DNA of 64,000 bases from NCBI GenBank assembly GCA_021464415.1, contig CM038463.1, positions 3,844,001 to 3,908,000 on the forward strand. The letters run 5' to 3'. The notes beneath the pieces are model-generated. The model had not been told where the DNA came from and did no database searches. It was given only the letters and a program-made list of their open reading frames with translations. The DNA comes from Lonicera japonica. Its lineage: Eukaryota > Streptophyta > Magnoliopsida > Dipsacales > Caprifoliaceae. The position numbers and the translations under genes were made by a program. Below are positions 23,905 to 36,315 of the stretch, piece by piece (position 1 is the first letter of the stretch; every line of letters begins with the position of its first letter).

Positions 23905-26900
23905 TGTTAGGTTTATATTTTTAGTTGGCTTGATTCCGATGCCAATAACACTTTTTTGTTGTAATTGTTTGAGTTGAATTGAAGATTTGAAGACACAACA
24001 ATTAATGGAAGTTTGCCGAACTTATCGGATTCATCGTATATAATTCAGGACCTAAGGTAAGTTGAGTATATGGTTTGATTCAAAATATATGTGGTGTTCG
24101 AGCTTAAAATTCATATTTAAAAAGCTTTTGAGTCAAATCTATTTTTAAGTATTTTTACCGAATTTGTCGCAATTCGAAAAAAACCAGTCGACACAAATTA
24201 TTGAAGAAACTTATTTTTTTCATGTCTAATATGTTCAATAAAGTTACTTCTAAAATTTGAGTCAAATGAATGCCCAAACAAATTTAATACGGTGAAATAA
24301 AGTAAAAAGAAAAATAAATAAAAAGTATTTTATTTAAATGATTTTATTAAATATAAAGGAAAAATTGTTTTTAAGTTAAAGTAAAATTTTGAAAAGTCAA
24401 AAGATTATTTTTACCAATCAAAACCCACGTGTTGCCTTTTTAATCACCTTATTTCATAAATGGGCCAAGCCCATCTTAGCATAAAGCAGCGCAGCACAAA
24501 TTAGTGGGTGGACCGGTACACATTAGCAATTTGTGTATCGGTCCGGTAATAAGGATTTTCCTGGAATTGATTTTCTTCAATTTCGGATCGGTTTACATTT
24601 TTCCGACCTGTATCGGTCCGGCACTAAATTTCTGGGCACTTATTTTTATCGCAAATTTTTTTTTTTTTTAATATTTTTAACCTATTCTAAAAAAGGATTT
24701 TGAATCTATATTTTTTCTATAAATATAACCATTGGTTTAAGTAAAAAATACATGATTCTAGAAAGTTTTTTGAGACAGAAAATATTCAAACGCTAGTGTT
24801 GACCTAGAATGTCTTAATCTTATTTTAATAATAACAATAATTTAATCATGTGTAATTTAACATGTTCTTGATTTAAGATTATAGATTTCTTACTTGAAAA
24901 ATCAAGAATAGCATCATTGCTCAAAGGAAGCATGACAAGGATCAATGGAATCAATATTTGATCAAGTCAACGAAGAATTGGACTAGCAAGAGAACAACCT
25001 TGTCACACACATGCTAGCAATACAAATTCATGAAGATCAAGATCAAGGATCATATGGAAAAGCTTCAAGAGAAGAATCAAGTTGAAGAAACTATTCAAAG
25101 CATTCAAAGACTCACATATTCGGTAATTGAGTGTATGCTTAGGATTGTTGTAAAGTTTCTTCATTGATTGATTATATAGCTCATACATATTGAAATATCA
25201 TTCTTAGATTGATCAAAATCAGTTTGAATCGAAAATCATTTCAAAACATCATTTTGGCAAATATCAATTTCGAAATATATTCATATTAAATTCAAATGAT
25301 CATATTTTGAGTTTTCCCAAAAATAGGTGTCTTAGGAACTTATTTTTGAAGTCCCCAAAGCATTATAATTGATTTTGGAGCTTAAATGCAAAAGTGCAAA
25401 AATTGAAATTTTTGACCTTTTGGCCTTATGGACAGCAGAGTCCATCAGTCGACTAAGCAATAGGCTCAGTCGACTAAGGATCACTCAGTCGACTAAGGAG
25501 CTTTGCTCAGTCGACTGATGGCCCAGAATATAGCCGTTGAATTTCTGATTTTTTATCATTTTTGGTACCAAACTTCTACCAAACCTCACAAACGACTATA
25601 TTACTTTTGGGACTATATATACATTATCTAAGACACATTTTGAACAACTTGAATCACTCTTATACTCTTTACTTCATCCATCTTCATTATTCAAAGATTC
25701 AAGAAATTGTTTTTGATCAATCATTCTTATTGAGCTATAAACTTGATCAAACAAGTAACTCTAGTGTGAGCTTCAATTGTATTCTTTAAACACTTGAGAG
25801 TTGTTGTTAATTGGCGTGAATCACCAATCATTTGTATTCAAATTATGAGAGGTAAATCTCATAGGAAAAACAAAAAAGTAAATTCTTGTCTAGATATTAT
25901 GAGAGGTAAATCTCACAAGGTTAGCAATAGAGAGTCTTGTGTGAATATTGTGGTCAAGCAATATTTGTAAAGAGTGTAGTGAGACAACAACACTTGTAGT
26001 GGTTTTATCTTCACCCGGAAGAAGATTGGATTTAGTGGAAATTCTCGGGGAACTAACCGAGCGCGGATTATGGTTTGGTAAACCAAAACTGTGTGGACAA
26101 AAAGCCTTGGACTTTAAATCGGTTAAATCTTTCTAACTCAATCTCTTTATTTACTTGTTGTATTATTGTTTGCTTGAGATTGTTTATTTGCTTAATTGAT
26201 TATTTGATTGCATTCCTTGATAATTTTGTTTAGCAAATTTGTTTTACTTAAACGATTTTCGAAAAGTTTTTAAATTCCGCATTTAGTTTTAAAAACCCTA
26301 TTCACCCCCCTCTAGAGTTATTTTCCGACCAATAGCTAGAATCAATTTTTTAGTGTTTTGAAACACCATCTAGGTTTTGTTTACATGCCATATGAGATTC
26401 TATTGTTCTTTAATTTTAAGAACTAGGGTTCCAAATGTTCACGGGTCCTGTGGGAGTGTCTTTGGTTGCGATTGAAGAAGGGTTAAGCCAAGTGGATAAC
26501 GCGATAGGGGAGATCGCAGATGGTGGTGAAAGATTGTGATCAAGTGCGTGGAAGGAGGCAACGGGTAAGCCGAAAAAGTGGGAAGCGCTACGCCAAGTCA
26601 GTTGCGGTTGGATTCTACGTTCAAAGGATTAACGGGACTGTTGTGTAAATTGTGGGGATGCAATTTTTATAAGTCAATCGAGTCTGTAATTCCGTTTTGA
26701 TCATAGTGAAGTACTGTCGGTTAATCTCGAGGATTAGTCCTACGCAAGTAGGGATACCTCGTAAATTCCTGGTGTTGTATGATTGATTTTTGTGATTGCT
26801 TGATTGATTTATTTATTAGACAACACAACACAAGTTTCGATAGTAAAATTGAGTAAACTTAGGGTTTTAATTCCGCTTATCAAAATTCAAATTATTTTTG

Positions 26901-26959
26901 ATAAAAATCCTAAAATTAACTTAGGCAATACGATCCCCCCGAATTTGTTGGTTTCATCA
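23905..26959 (+). repeat. 3' LTR of the inner element, split by a solo LTR
   Basis: The pieces 23905-24796 and 26340-26959 are collinear with 18656-20151. GCTAG occurs on both sides of the insert (24792-24796, 26335-26339). It ends TTTCATCA at 26959. Confidence 0.9.
24797..26334 (+). mobile_element. Solo LTR, TGTTGACCTA family (best-preserved copy)
   Basis: 1538 bp, starting TGTTGACCTAGAATG and ending CCGACCAATA, with a perfect 5-bp TSD GCTAG. Inside, four perfect AGTCGACT palindromes lie at 25447, 25468, 25487 and 25509, about 20 bases apart. The likely TATA box ACTATATATAC follows about 100 bases downstream, near 25610. The late block TTCACCCCCCTCTAG marks the 3' end of SIRE-type copia LTRs. 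Solo status implies that LTR-LTR recombination removed the interior. Confidence 0.9.
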
Positions 26960-26964
26960 GATTA

Positions 26965-27069
26965 GACCTAAGGTTTTAATTCCGCTTATGAAATTTCAAA
27001 TTGTTTTTGATAAAATCCCTAAAATCAACCTAGGCAATATGATCCACCAAGTTTTGTTGTTTTTCACCA
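26965..27069 (+). repeat. 5' LTR of the outer element, last 105 bases
   Basis: It continues the LTR broken at 18655 (GACCTAAGGTTTTAATTCCG to TTTTTCACCA) and is followed at once by TTGGTATCAGAG. Confidence 0.9.
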
Positions 27070-27184
27070 ATTGGTATCAGAGTAGGTTTCCTTAATTTGC
27101 TAAGATGTGCATCTAGGTTTATTTGTGTCTATTTGTTGTTGCTTGATTTGTCTGCTTTGCTTTATTTGATTTGTTTGGTTTTCC

Positions 27185-28134
27185 ATGGATATTATGAATA
27201 ATTCTAGGAATTCACTTTCTGATGATAAAGAAGACTTTCCGGATCTTCAATCGGCCTATGACCTCTTTTACTAGGATGTCAAAAACTTTTCGTGAAAAAT
27301 TCAAAACTTAAGTCCAAAAATAAATTTTTTGAAAAAGAGATTATTGATTTAAAAAAGGACAAAGTAAGTTTTGAAAATTCAAAGGCCGAGAAGACCGAAT
27401 TTTTAAAGAAAATTAAACAGCTTGAAAGCAATAACGAAAATTGTCTTGATCTAATTAGTTCTTTAAAAAAGGCAAATGTGGAGTATGAGGATAAAATAAA
27501 ACGATTAGAAGAACGCATTTGCGATCTAACTCAACAACTTGGAAACACTTTAACTGTTAAAGTTGGGTTAGAAACTAGTTCTAAGAAACTTTAATTAATA
27601 CTTTCAAATCAAAAGAGTGGAAATAACAAAGAAGGACTTGGATTTTCAAATTTTGATGCTAAAAAGCAAACCAAGATTGTCTTTGTGAAGGCCACTTCCC
27701 AAAATTCAAGTTTTAAGGGTGCTAGTTCTTCAAAGTAAAAAACTTTCATTAATAGAACTCCTCATATTTCAAAGAAAGCCAAGAACATCCAAACGGGAAA
27801 ACAATTTTTTGCTTAAAAACCGATTTATCCAAAAGTTTCCCATTTGAAAGTTCTTGAAAATCAAGTGATACTTTTTGATTTGTACAAGCACACACTCCAA
27901 CAACCTTTTTGGTGTGAGTATTATGAGAGGAGAGGTCATTTGAGAGAATTTTGTCGGCAAGCTTTGAATTAATTGTCGAAGAGTGTTCCAATTCTTAGAC
28001 CGAAACCTAAACCGAGAGGAAAAAATAAGAAAAATAAGAGGGTTAGGGTTTTGGAAAAAGAAGAATACAAAAGGAATAGGACTCCACGAACTAGAAGGAT
28101 TTGGGTCCCGAAAATGATCGTCGCACCTACTTAG
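27185..28134 (+). pseudogene. Decayed gag remnant of the outer element (main gag domain deleted)
   Basis: A short start MDIMNNSRNSLSDDKEDF joins directly to the region that in the inner element follows the first zinc knuckle, so the UBN2 domain and first knuckle are deleted. A clean coiled-coil frame of 100 codons lies at 27292-27594 (EKEIIDLKKDKVSFEN, IKQLESNNENC). The second knuckle near 27911-27952 reads CEYYERRGH: the second zinc-binding Cys has become Tyr. A stop follows ALN. The region ends RRIWVPK before TAG at 28132-28134. Confidence 0.75.
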
Positions 28135-29781
28135 GTGATAGGGAGTCTGCCTAGCACGTAATTGGTTGGATGGATGGCTATGCTAGATGAGTTTGTTGCT
28201 TCAGTCGGCTTTAGCTCCTTGCATAGGTTCTGAAGCAAAGTGAATTTTGGTTTTGAATTTTCGATTACGATATTGTTTGAATTCCTTAAAAAATTCATTA
28301 CTTACATGCATGTGATTGTAACTATTTTCTATTCCAGATATCTCTAGATTTTTATAATTAAATACTTAACTTGGAGATATATGTGCATAATGCTTTGACA
28401 ATTTGATAACCGGTAGCATGTTATTTCAATCACGTAAGAGTTTTTATATATATCCCACACATTACACTGCACGATCTACATTGATGCATATTGAGAAATC
28501 ACATGTGTTTAGGCTTTTGCTTTTAATTTGAAACTTCATAAGCTCCCATATATTGTTTATTTAGGGAGAGAAATTTTAAGAAAATCATGGTGCTTTATGC
28601 AGTGAGATTTTGGTGATGTAGTTTTGAACGAATTAATAAAAGACAAGCATGTGAGGAAAAAATGTAGAGGGGGTGGAAAAGGGCTACCATAGTGGAAGGA
28701 GAACCGAAAGCTACAAAAAAGGAAAAAGCTAGCCTCTACTAGGGGTGAAAGCTTCCATCGAAAGAAAAATAAAAGATGTTTGCATAAAAACATCACAAGT
28801 TTGAATGCAAAATTGCATATTTTTCAGAGAAAAAAGAAAGGACTGCTTCTGAGGGAGAAAATAAATTAATTGAAAAATAATGGCTTAGAAGCTTTCTAAA
28901 TTCTCTTGTATATGGATGCGCGAGTTTTCAAAACTCATAATTATTCGACAGCGCTTTGTATGATTCATATTTATAGCACAATGGGATATATAGTTATACT
29001 CTGTGTTGCTTGGCGTATATATGCTGAATTGTTAATGAATTGTTATATGCATAGTACATGTATCATATTAATGGAAATCACGTGTTTTTAAGCTTAATTG
29101 TTATATTCCGAATTTGATACATGGTCCATAGCAATGCATGTTGAGTAATTGTGCTAATTTTTTATTTTTTTTGGGTAATTTTGCTCTTGAAACTTCAAAC
29201 CAAATCCATGGGAAAGTTGGGAATTATTGAAGAAGGGTTTCTTGAGGTCGTTAGCTAAAAGGTTTTGAGATTAATGGATATTTTTGCTAGCTAGAATCTC
29301 TTTACTTGAACAAGATTTGCAATTTGCGTTAATTGATATTACTTGCTTTGCATAATTCTTGTTTTTTTTTATGCTTTGCTGCTTTTCGTGCTCATTACTT
29401 TGTCTAATCCTATGACAAAAAGGGGGAGAGATGAAGGGGGAGAATACACATGTGAGGAGGAGTAGTAAAGTAGGAATATTTTGAGGGGGAGAGATATATA
29501 ATTTTTTGCTTATTTGATTGTATCTCTTTACACCCATACTTCACTAGGTTTTTGTTAAGCTTTGGTGTTTCAAGATTAATAGGTTGATTATCTAGCTCGC
29601 TCTTTTGCCTTGTGAAGTGTTGCAGCCAACATTGAGACTTAGAGTTAGGCATGTCTTTGAGTCTTGTTGTTGTATGGACTAACTTAACATAGAGTCTATA
29701 ATGAGATGTTATAGACATTATGTCGAAAGTGTCTGTATTAGCTGTATGTGTTTTGTCAACAGAATCGCCAAAAGGGGAGAT
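28135..29781 (+). other. 3' noncoding interior of the outer element
   Basis: Collinear with 22272-23904, including the GGGGGAGAGATGAAGGGGGA purine runs and the final polypurine tract. No ORF of note is present; the antisense frame around 28557-28796 is a by-product of purine-rich sequence. Confidence 0.8.
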
Positions 29782-31285
29782 TGTTAGGTTTATATTTTTA
29801 GCTGGCTTGATTCCGATACCAAGAATACTTTTTCGTTGTAATTGGTTGAGTCGAATTGAAGATTTGAAGACACAACAATTAACAGAAGCTCGCCTAACTT
29901 ACCGGATACACCGCACACAACTTAGGACCTAAGGTAAGTTGAGTTTATAGATTGATTCAAAATATAGGTGGTGTTCAAGCTTAAAATTCGTATTTAAAAA
30001 GTTTTTGAGTTAAATCTATTTTTAAGTATTTTTACCGAATTTTGTCGTAATTCGAAAAGGTCAAGTTGACTCAAATTATTGCGGAAACTTATTTTTTTCA
30101 TGTTTAACATGTTCCATAGAGTTGCCTCTTAAATTTGAGTCGAATTAATGCCCAAAACAAATTTAATACGATAAAATAAAATAAAAATAAATAAATAATA
30201 AAAATGGTTTTATTTAATTAAATATATAAGAGAAAAGAAAACTTTGAAAAGTCAAAGTTTCAAATTTGTTTTAAAACCCACGTGAGGTCCCATTAATTCA
30301 TGTGCATGAAATTCTTAATGGGCCAAACCCAATACACCAGTGCACAGCTAATTGAAAAGGAAAGCATCACATGAATTAAAGGTGGACCGGTACACAATTT
30401 GCTAATGTATATTGGTCCGGCAGGAAATTATGGCATGGAATTGAAATCCAAGGTTTTGTACCGGTCCACATTTTTATGACCTGTATCGGTCCGGCTATAA
30501 TTTTTGAAGCACGATTTTTTATCGTAAAATTTCATTTTTTAATATTTTTAACCTATTTTAAAAAGGACTTTGACTTTATATTTTTCCTATAAATATAATC
30601 ATTAGTTTGAGTCAAAAATACATGATTCTAGAGAGTTTTTGAGAGATAAAATATCCAAACGCTAGAATCAATTTTTGAGAGTTTTGAAGCACCATCTAGA
30701 TTTTGTTTACATGCCATAGGAGATCCTATTGTTCTTCAATTTTAAGAACTAGGGTTCTAAACATTCACGGGTCCTGCGGGAGTGTCTTTGGTTGCGATTG
30801 AAGACGAGTTGAGTAAAGTGGCTAACGCGATAAGGGATATTGCAGATGGTAGTGAAGGATTGTGATCAAGTGCGTGGAAAGAGGCGACGAGTAAGCTGGA
30901 ACATCGGGAAGCGCTACGCTAAGCCAGTTGCGGTTGGATTCTACGTTCAAGGGATTGACGGGAGTGTTGCGTAAATTGTGGGGAAGAAATTTTTGTAACT
31001 CATCGAGTCTGTAATTCCGTTTTGATCATAGTGAAGCATTGTCGGTTAGTCCCGAGGATTAGTCCTATGCAAGTAGGGATACCTCGTAAATTCTTGGTGT
31101 TGTATGATTGAATTTTGTGATTATTTGATTGATTTAATTGCTAGAAAACACAACACAAGTTTCGACAGTAAAATTGATCAGACCTAGGGTTTTAATTCCG
31201 CTTTTGAAATTCCAAATTATTTTTGATAAAAACCCTAAAATCAACCTAGGAAATACGATTCCCCAAGTTTTGTTGTTTTTCATCA
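29782..31285 (+). repeat. 3' LTR of the outer element
   Basis: 1504 bp from TGTTAGGTTTATATTTTTAG to TTTTTCATCA, followed by the TSD AATTC. It supplies the empty site for the Stowaway-like MITE and the reference for reassembling the 5' LTR. Confidence 0.9.
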
Positions 31286-31290
31286 AATTC

Positions 31291-34171
31291 ATCCATCTGA
31301 TTTTGGTATCATTGTTAAATTGAAATCTCCAATAGCAATTAAAATTAGGATATGCTTAAGTATATAATATATATATTTTTAGATTTATAAAGAGACTTTA
31401 AAATTATTAAAGTATTAAAAGAGGTTAAGTGAATTTTACGCTAATTGAGATACTCAGTTTGAGACGTCCAAAAAAATTGGACTTTAACACTTAACAGTGT
31501 GACATTTGTATCAATGATAAATTAGATCTTTTCATTACCAATTAGAAACATGATATGCTCAAGTACATAATATATTTTTTATATTTATAAAAAAGGCTTT
31601 AATATTATTAAAACTATTGAAAGAGGCTAATTGAATTGCTAAAACTATAACTTGTTTTCTTATAAAGTATGGTGTAGTGATTATATACAAATAAAAATAA
31701 AATACTTACAATTTCAAACATTAAAAAAAAGTATTGCATTCTTAATTTAAAATATTTAAAAAAAATACTTGATCAGTATGTTGTTAATTTTTTTTTGTCA
31801 AAATTACTAATTTAATTGATTAATGAAAGAATAAGAAATAATTAGTTAAAATATATGGAACTTACTATCTTGCATGGGTTAAAATATTATTAATGATAAA
31901 GATAGATTAAAATTTAGAAATATTTATCCTTAACTAAATATGTGGCTAATATTTGACTGTAAGTTTTAATAAAACTTCCGGCCTTTTAGATAATCATTTT
32001 CCTTTTTTTTTTGAGAAATCTTATTAGCACTTCACAAAAATATTTTTACATTTTAAAATTATTTTTAGTAACTAAGAAGTGTCCCAAATTTTTTATATAA
32101 AGTGTCACTAAAAAGATTTTAAAATGCTAGAATACTTTTGTGGTGTGCTAATATTAATACCCTTTTTTCTAAATATCTTTGTAGCACCGGTTATTATGTT
32201 GACTGATAACAAGATTTTAGAATAGAGAAAGTTCAATTCTCATTGTGTTACTCCAAATATTATATATAAGGAGGTGACAGTAGCCCTTTGAAGTCCACTT
32301 TATCCTTGTAACATTTAAGGAGGTTTGAGATCAATCCACTTGAAGTTTATTATCGAACCTTTTGTTTTGATGGTTATATATATGCTCACTTTTTTATAGC
32401 GATAGTTGTAAATTTATGGTTTGTATAAGAAAAAAAATTCAGAGATGTAGGCAGGAAGATTGAAGATTGAAGATTGAAGTTGAGGAGATCAATTTAATTT
32501 GTTTAATTTGATGGATGTCATGGAGCATGGACAGCAATATGTGTATAGTCTAACTTGATGTCCAAAACACTTGAGTATTAGTAAAGTTAAAAAAGGGGTA
32601 ATTTTTTTTTTTTACTTTTTGCTACAGTTCGAACAACGAGTAATTCATTTTTCTTCCCCCTCTTTTTATAGTCCAACAACATATGTATCTATATATTAAT
32701 TGTATAAACATAGAAAAAATAGATAAAGAAAATAAAACACATTTTGAATTATGAATAAAAACAGATATATTATAAAGAAAATAAAATATAATTTTAATTA
32801 ATAATAAAAACAGATATATATATATATATATGAGAAACAGCAGAAAAAATAAAATATAATTTTTATTACTATTGAAAAAAAAATGGTTTTCAAGTCATTT
32901 TTTTAGCCATTTTGAGGGTAATTTTAAATAGGGTTTCACACTCGGTTGTGAAAGAAAATTATAGATTCGTGTTCTCCTCCGTGATTACATCGAGATCGTA
33001 TATTTGTTTGTTCAAAATGGGTTTGGGGTGAATGAGAAATTGTCACCCAAAATGAACTACTTGAGATGAAAAATAAAATGGGAAATGTTAGTTTCACATT
33101 GAAACTTTGGAAAAAATTTATGAGTTCATAAAGGATAACATTTTACTAACTCATAAACTTCTAAAAAAAATAAGACTTATTAATTTCCAGTTTGTACTTT
33201 ATTATCCAGATATTTAGGAGAAATAGATATAATTTCATCTTTTTAACCAAGTTACTCTCTATAAAAATAAATAAAAAATGAATGTTGAGTGTACATCCAT
33301 TATAAAATGTAAAAGTAATTGTTGACCGGTCTTTTCTCTATTTTGTTAAGATGCTCTGTGTGTTGTTGGGATTTTCTTAACCAGTACATTGATTTTGGAC
33401 CATAAAAAACCCAGTATATATATGGATTACTGATTTATGTTTGGGTAATTTTAAGGGAATTTTTATGTGACATTTGATAATGAGTGCATCCTATTATAAG
33501 AAATTTTTGAGAAGACTGACCCTATTAAGAAGATGTGGTCACTTGTGGTGGGCTATGGGTAATTTTGTTTTTATTTTTACCTTTTGTTATATATATATAT
33601 ATATAATAGATAGAAAATATCCTAACAAACTCTGTTCCCTAATTTTTCCTATTTTAAAACCCAGAGACTTGGCACCAAGCTTTTTGAAGGGTCGTACCAC
33701 CCGTGAGGGGGGAGTATTAAGGTTGGTAAGAGGTCAATTTTTGTATGTGTAAACAAGTAGATTTTATTTTATTTTTCAAAAAAGAAATTTTAATTTTTTT
33801 TCTTTTAGTAGAAATAATAAAAAAAACTCTCTCTACTCTTTTAGATATGGGCGAGACTTTACCCCTATACTAATTCACTTATTCAAATTTTATTTCATAT
33901 TAGTTAAACTCGGTTTTTATTTAATGGTAAATTTTATAATTTAACACTGGATTTAATTTTAAATTGTTGAACGAATGGGTATTCACAAATGGGCCGCTTT
34001 AGGTCAGGTCATTTCTCCTTATTGCCCCTTTTTTCTCTCTCAAATCACCTAAATATATCCCCTATTAGCTTCTTAAATAAAAGAAAAAAAATATTCCGTC
34101 CGATCCACTTATAGGCATATTTAAAACATTTTCATTAACTAAGCTATATATATACGCTGAACTATACTTAT
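31291..34171. other. Intergenic AT-rich DNA with a direct repeat
   Basis: A segment of about 97 bases starting GGATATGCTTAAGTATATAA (about 31345-31440) recurs in degraded form at about 31548-31640 (TGATATGCTCAAGTACATAA), about 200 bases downstream in the same orientation. No coding region is supported; the frame at 33474-33752 is low-complexity. Confidence 0.5.
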
Positions 34172-34565
34172 AGGAGAAGATTCAAGTTACGCTGATGTAA
34201 GATGATGAAGTTTTAGACACATCCATAATTTTTTCTTAGATTCGTAATTTATCAATTTCACCGTTAGATGAGTCATTTTTGTTATATTTATCAAGTATGC
34301 AAAGTTTTATATTGATCTGATATTTGTAACTATATAATCACTATACTTACTTTTATTTGATTTTTGTAACGTTCATAATTCAATATATTACATAATTATG
34401 ATGATGGACTTCTACATTTCCAATTAATTTACTATTTTGCACGTATATTTTTTATTAATAATTAACTAATTCAACGGCTAAATTGATGAATTATGAAATT
34501 GATAAAAAGTTATTGACGGGTGTAAAATTTCATTATTTTACACCACGTGTAACTTGATCCCTGAT
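34172..34565. mobile_element. MITE-like inverted-repeat element
   Basis: The left end GATTCAAGTTAC is complemented by GTAACTTGATC at the right end. Inner segments also pair: the left TTATCAATTTCACCGTTAGA is the inverse of the right region around ACGGCTAAATTGATGAATTA. The total is about 390 bp and noncoding. The TSD is unclear, so the superfamily is not assigned. Confidence 0.55.
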
Positions 34566-34671
34566 TGTGAGTTCCATTTATGATTCCTGATCGTGAGTTG
34601 CTCTTTCAATATTATTGTAATCAAATATATATATATATATATTTTGTAGTTAATCCACATCTCGGTTGAAT

Positions 34672-34745
34672 TTTTTATGAAATTTGGTGGAAATGATCTA
34701 CTAATCATAGAGATCATTTCCACCAAGTTTTATAAAAAAATTCAT
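34672..34745. repeat. Strong short hairpin
   Basis: The arms TTGGTGGAAATGATCT and AGATCATTTCCACCAAG are perfect complements over 16 bases and extend imperfectly to about 30 bases each, with a loop of about 12. The same sequence words occur inside the fold-back element at 36315-36701, so this is probably a shorter relative. Confidence 0.65.
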
Positions 34746-35481
34746 CATTTGACCCGCCTTTTATTTTTAAATAACTTCTTAAAAATGGCCATTGGTCAAG
34801 TTTCGGGTGCTAAATCCATTTCCAACCCACTAGAAAATATGATCGACCAGGCCCTAATCATGAACACGGCTCAAAATAGTCAACTTTGGAAAATGAGCAT
34901 CGTTTTTTATATGGATGACCCGAACTTGCACCCCTTAACCCTCGTAGGCTTGTTGGAATTATGTGATATTATTAAAGTATTAGACTAAAAACATATATGT
35001 AAATTGGTTCTGATTCAATTGGCTAAATTTACGTAAACCTAAAATCAATTGAATATAGGTTGTGCATCCTGATTTTGAAAGAAAAAATACTTATCCCATT
35101 AAAGCTGGCCTGTTTGGTTGAACCCGTCAAGTGGGGCCTTTTTTTCAATACCTAATTGCTATTTTCAAAAGAAAGTAATGTATTTAATTTTTTAATTTTT
35201 TTTTAAACTAAAAATTTGTAGTTGTAATAAACCTTAGTTAATATATATATAACACAAAGTATCAAATAAATTTTGTTTTAATTTACTGCTTTAACCACTT
35301 TGATATTCTATACAGGGTGTTAGTTATTTGAATGGTAATATGACATTAAAATTAGAACATACAGAGTATTAGTTATTTGAATGGTAGTATGATCTAGCTT
35401 CTTCTCAAATAATTAAAATCTAAAGATGAAAAGATCCATCCATATAATCTTTCTCTTAATTAATCCTCCACCCCCCCCCCG

Positions 35482-35535
<54 letters not shown>

Positions 35536-36281
35536 AAAAGTTGTTTGTAAATAAATGAAAAAAAAAACCCAATTTGGAAAAAACATTCTGTAGAGTTTTA
35601 GGGATGATCCCTAGCGAGGTGATAAAACTCAAAAGTTAGGAGATTGAAGAAAACCCATTTGCACATGGTAGAATTATTTCGAAAGTTTTTGAGTTAGCCT
35701 GCATAAAATTAAAATTGAACGTGAATGAAGAAAAATGCATGATTCCGGTACATAGGCATACTGGAAAGGACTCCAACAATATTAATTCGACGACTATATT
35801 AGAAAAATGCATTAATATGAATAAAAAATATGTTTTTACAATTTGAAATATGATCGATAATACCTGTTGCAAAGATAAAGCAGAGCAGTAAAATGTGTAC
35901 TCAGTATGTAGAAACGAAGTGCAGGCGGAGAGAGACCAAAAGTATGTAAGAAAAGAGATAATTGTATGTGAAACTTTTAAAATGAGAAAGAAAGACTTAA
36001 GTAAAGTTAAATTTTATAATATATTAATTAGGAGATAAATATTTGTTTAGTTTATTATATAAATTGAAATTAAGCAAGAAATAAATATTTGTTTAGTTTA
36101 TCATAAAAAAGTGTGAGCTGTTGGATTAAAATATAAAAGCTCAAATTAAATCCAAGTTGTGAATATAAGTTACGAAAGTTTATAAACTGTCAGATTAAAA
36201 CATAAAAATGTTTAAATAAAATTTGAGCCACCAATTAAAAATATAAATTAAAAGAGTTTCAAAATATTAAGATTGACCTGA

Positions 36282-36314
<33 letters not shown>
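34746..36314. other. Intergenic DNA, no gene seen
   Basis: An open frame around 34780-34985 (MAIGQVSGAKSISNPL...) is not recognised and has no supporting context. The rest is AT-rich apart from the poly(C) tract listed separately. Confidence 0.5.
35471..35525 (+). repeat. Poly(C) tract followed by poly(A)
   Basis: Ten C, one G, then 44 C, followed at once by a 14-base A run. It is an extreme homopolymer in AT-rich DNA. Its true length is uncertain because such runs are poorly sequenced and assembled. Confidence 0.85.

Positions 36315-36315
<1 letters not shown>

Larger units (their letters stand above)
18656..26959 (+). mobile_element. Inner copia-type LTR retrotransposon, pol-less
   Basis: LTRs are at 18656-20151 (1496 bp) and 23905-26959 (about 1512 bp after removing the solo LTR at 24797-26334 and one TSD copy). 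GATTA flanks both ends (18651-18655, 26960-26964), placing it in the 5' LTR of the outer element. The primer-binding site TTGGTATCAGAGGAGG starts at 20153, and the purine tract AAAGGGGGAGA lies just before 23905. Between them are a decayed gag (20270-22271) and about 1.6 kb of noncoding sequence with G-rich runs near 23540-23620. No pol genes are present. Confidence 0.9.
17000..31285 (+). mobile_element. Outer copia-type LTR retrotransposon, pol-less, split by an inner relative
   Basis: The 5' LTR is 17000-18655 plus 26965-27069, and the 3' LTR is 29782-31285. AATTC flanks both ends (16995-16999, 31286-31290). Without its inserts the 5' LTR is about 1505 bp, against 1504 bp for the 3' LTR. 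The primer-binding site TTGGTATCAGAG lies at 27071 onward, and the purine tract AAAAGGGGAGA lies just before 29782. The interior carries only gag debris and noncoding DNA, with no protease, integrase, reverse transcriptase or RNase H. It is non-autonomous and depends on enzymes from a relative. Confidence 0.9.

Noticed and set aside
34677..34988. 103-codon plus-strand frame with MAIGQVSGAKSISNPL
   Set aside because: It starts inside a hairpin repeat, has no recognisable domain, no paralog in the window and no splice-supported extension.
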